Assembly: GCA_046565865.1 (NCBI GenBank)
Contig: JBKHXU010000106.1
Span: forward strand, 1 to 33,935
DNA length: 33,935 nucleotides
Source: JBKHXU01 sp046565865
Lineage (GTDB): Bacteria > Pseudomonadota > Gammaproteobacteria > Acidiferrobacterales > Sulfurifustaceae
Reading direction: 5' to 3'
Below, piece after piece: positions 33,683 through 33,935 of this stretch (position 1 is its first letter; every line of letters starts with the position of its first letter). The notes under the pieces are model-generated. The model made no database searches. It saw only the letters and a program-made list of their open reading frames with translations, and was not told the origin of the DNA. The translations under genes and the position numbers were made by a program.

Positions 33683-33935
33683 ATGGATCAAAAGCAGCGG
33701 TTTTCTTTCTGGTACTTCCTCGTCGCAGCGCTGCTGCTTCTTGGTGTTCAGCATTACTTCGCTGTCACCGGTCAGGTGCAGAATCTTTCTTACGATGAAT
33801 TCAAATCTCTGCTCAAAGCTGGCAAGCTCGACAACGTTGCCATTGGGGACAGAACCATAACCGGCAAGTTAAAGCCGGACGGGTTGCGTAACGTGCTTCC
33901 GCCGGAACGGCTCGAAAGGCTGAAAAGCGTTCAGG
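33683..33935 (+). CDS. ftsH: FtsH-like membrane AAA+ metalloprotease (5' part only)
   Basis: 84 codons are visible before the window ends. The start MDQKQRFSFWYFLVAALLLL gives the first membrane helix, followed by the periplasmic-domain hallmark LSYDEFKSLLKAGKLDNVAIG and TITGKLK. The AAA+ and zinc-protease parts would lie beyond the edge. FtsH degrades unstable or misassembled membrane and cytosolic proteins. The N-terminus resembles the second FtsH copies found in some sulfur-oxidising and other proteobacteria rather than the ftsH next to rrmJ/folP. Identification from the N-terminus only. Confidence 0.8.
   Translation, partial: MDQKQRFSFWYFLVAALLLLGVQHYFAVTGQVQNLSYDEFKSLLKAGKLDNVAIGDRTITGKLKPDGLRNVLPPERLERLKSVQ

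Overview
The window reads as chromosomal DNA from a GC-rich gammaproteobacterium that probably oxidises reduced sulfur compounds. The pointers are the housekeeping block algC/dut/coaBC/radC/rpmB/rpmG in its usual gammaproteobacterial order, a thiosulfate dehydrogenase pair of the TsdB/TsdA type, and an RpfF/RpfC-type diffusible-signal pair. I cannot name a genus. There is no tRNA, rRNA, CRISPR array, transposase or phage gene. The two ends are cut inside genes: an HPt-domain protein on the left and an FtsH-like protease on the right.

Layout. (1) 1-3928: the 3' end of an HPt-domain protein, then an RpfF-like DSF synthase and an RpfC-like hybrid sensor kinase, a cell-cell signalling block. (2) 3972-5396: a mercury-type island on the minus strand. 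It has a MerR with the three mercury-binding cysteines, a thioredoxin-fold/MerC fusion under a textbook 19-bp-spacer mer promoter, and a small divergent ORF. (3) 5451-10543: an integral-membrane sterol desaturase/fatty acid hydroxylase, a PBP7-type endopeptidase, an RhlE-type RNA helicase and an FAD-dependent desaturase. (4) 10702-12603: a two-gene operon of ferritin-like proteins of unknown function. (5) 12635-18436: a complete tripartite RND efflux operon (TolC, HlyD, RND) with a palindromic repeat element between the last two genes. (6) 18611-20534: a soluble sensor kinase joined to a RibD-C reductase. (7) 20575-23853: tsdB, tsdA and a SulP transporter. (8) 23923-27204: a DUF4331 protein and a small lipoprotein behind two near-identical ECF-type promoters, followed by an ECF sigma factor and its RskA-like anti-sigma factor. 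(9) 27295-33935: algC, a GGDEF cyclase, dut and coaBC on minus; radC, rpmB, rpmG, an HNH nuclease and an ftsH-like gene on plus.

Most promising for novelty: the ECF regulon in block 8, where two copies of GCATCCAAC-N13-CGTATA lie upstream of a DUF4331/lipoprotein pair next to the sigma/anti-sigma genes; the divergent mer/desaturase promoter at 5366-5443, built around a perfect inverted repeat that contains both -35 boxes and predicts leaderless or near-leaderless mRNAs; the thioredoxin-MerC fusion; and the paired ferritin-like proteins. All function calls are by recognition of motifs and family resemblance; no database search was run.
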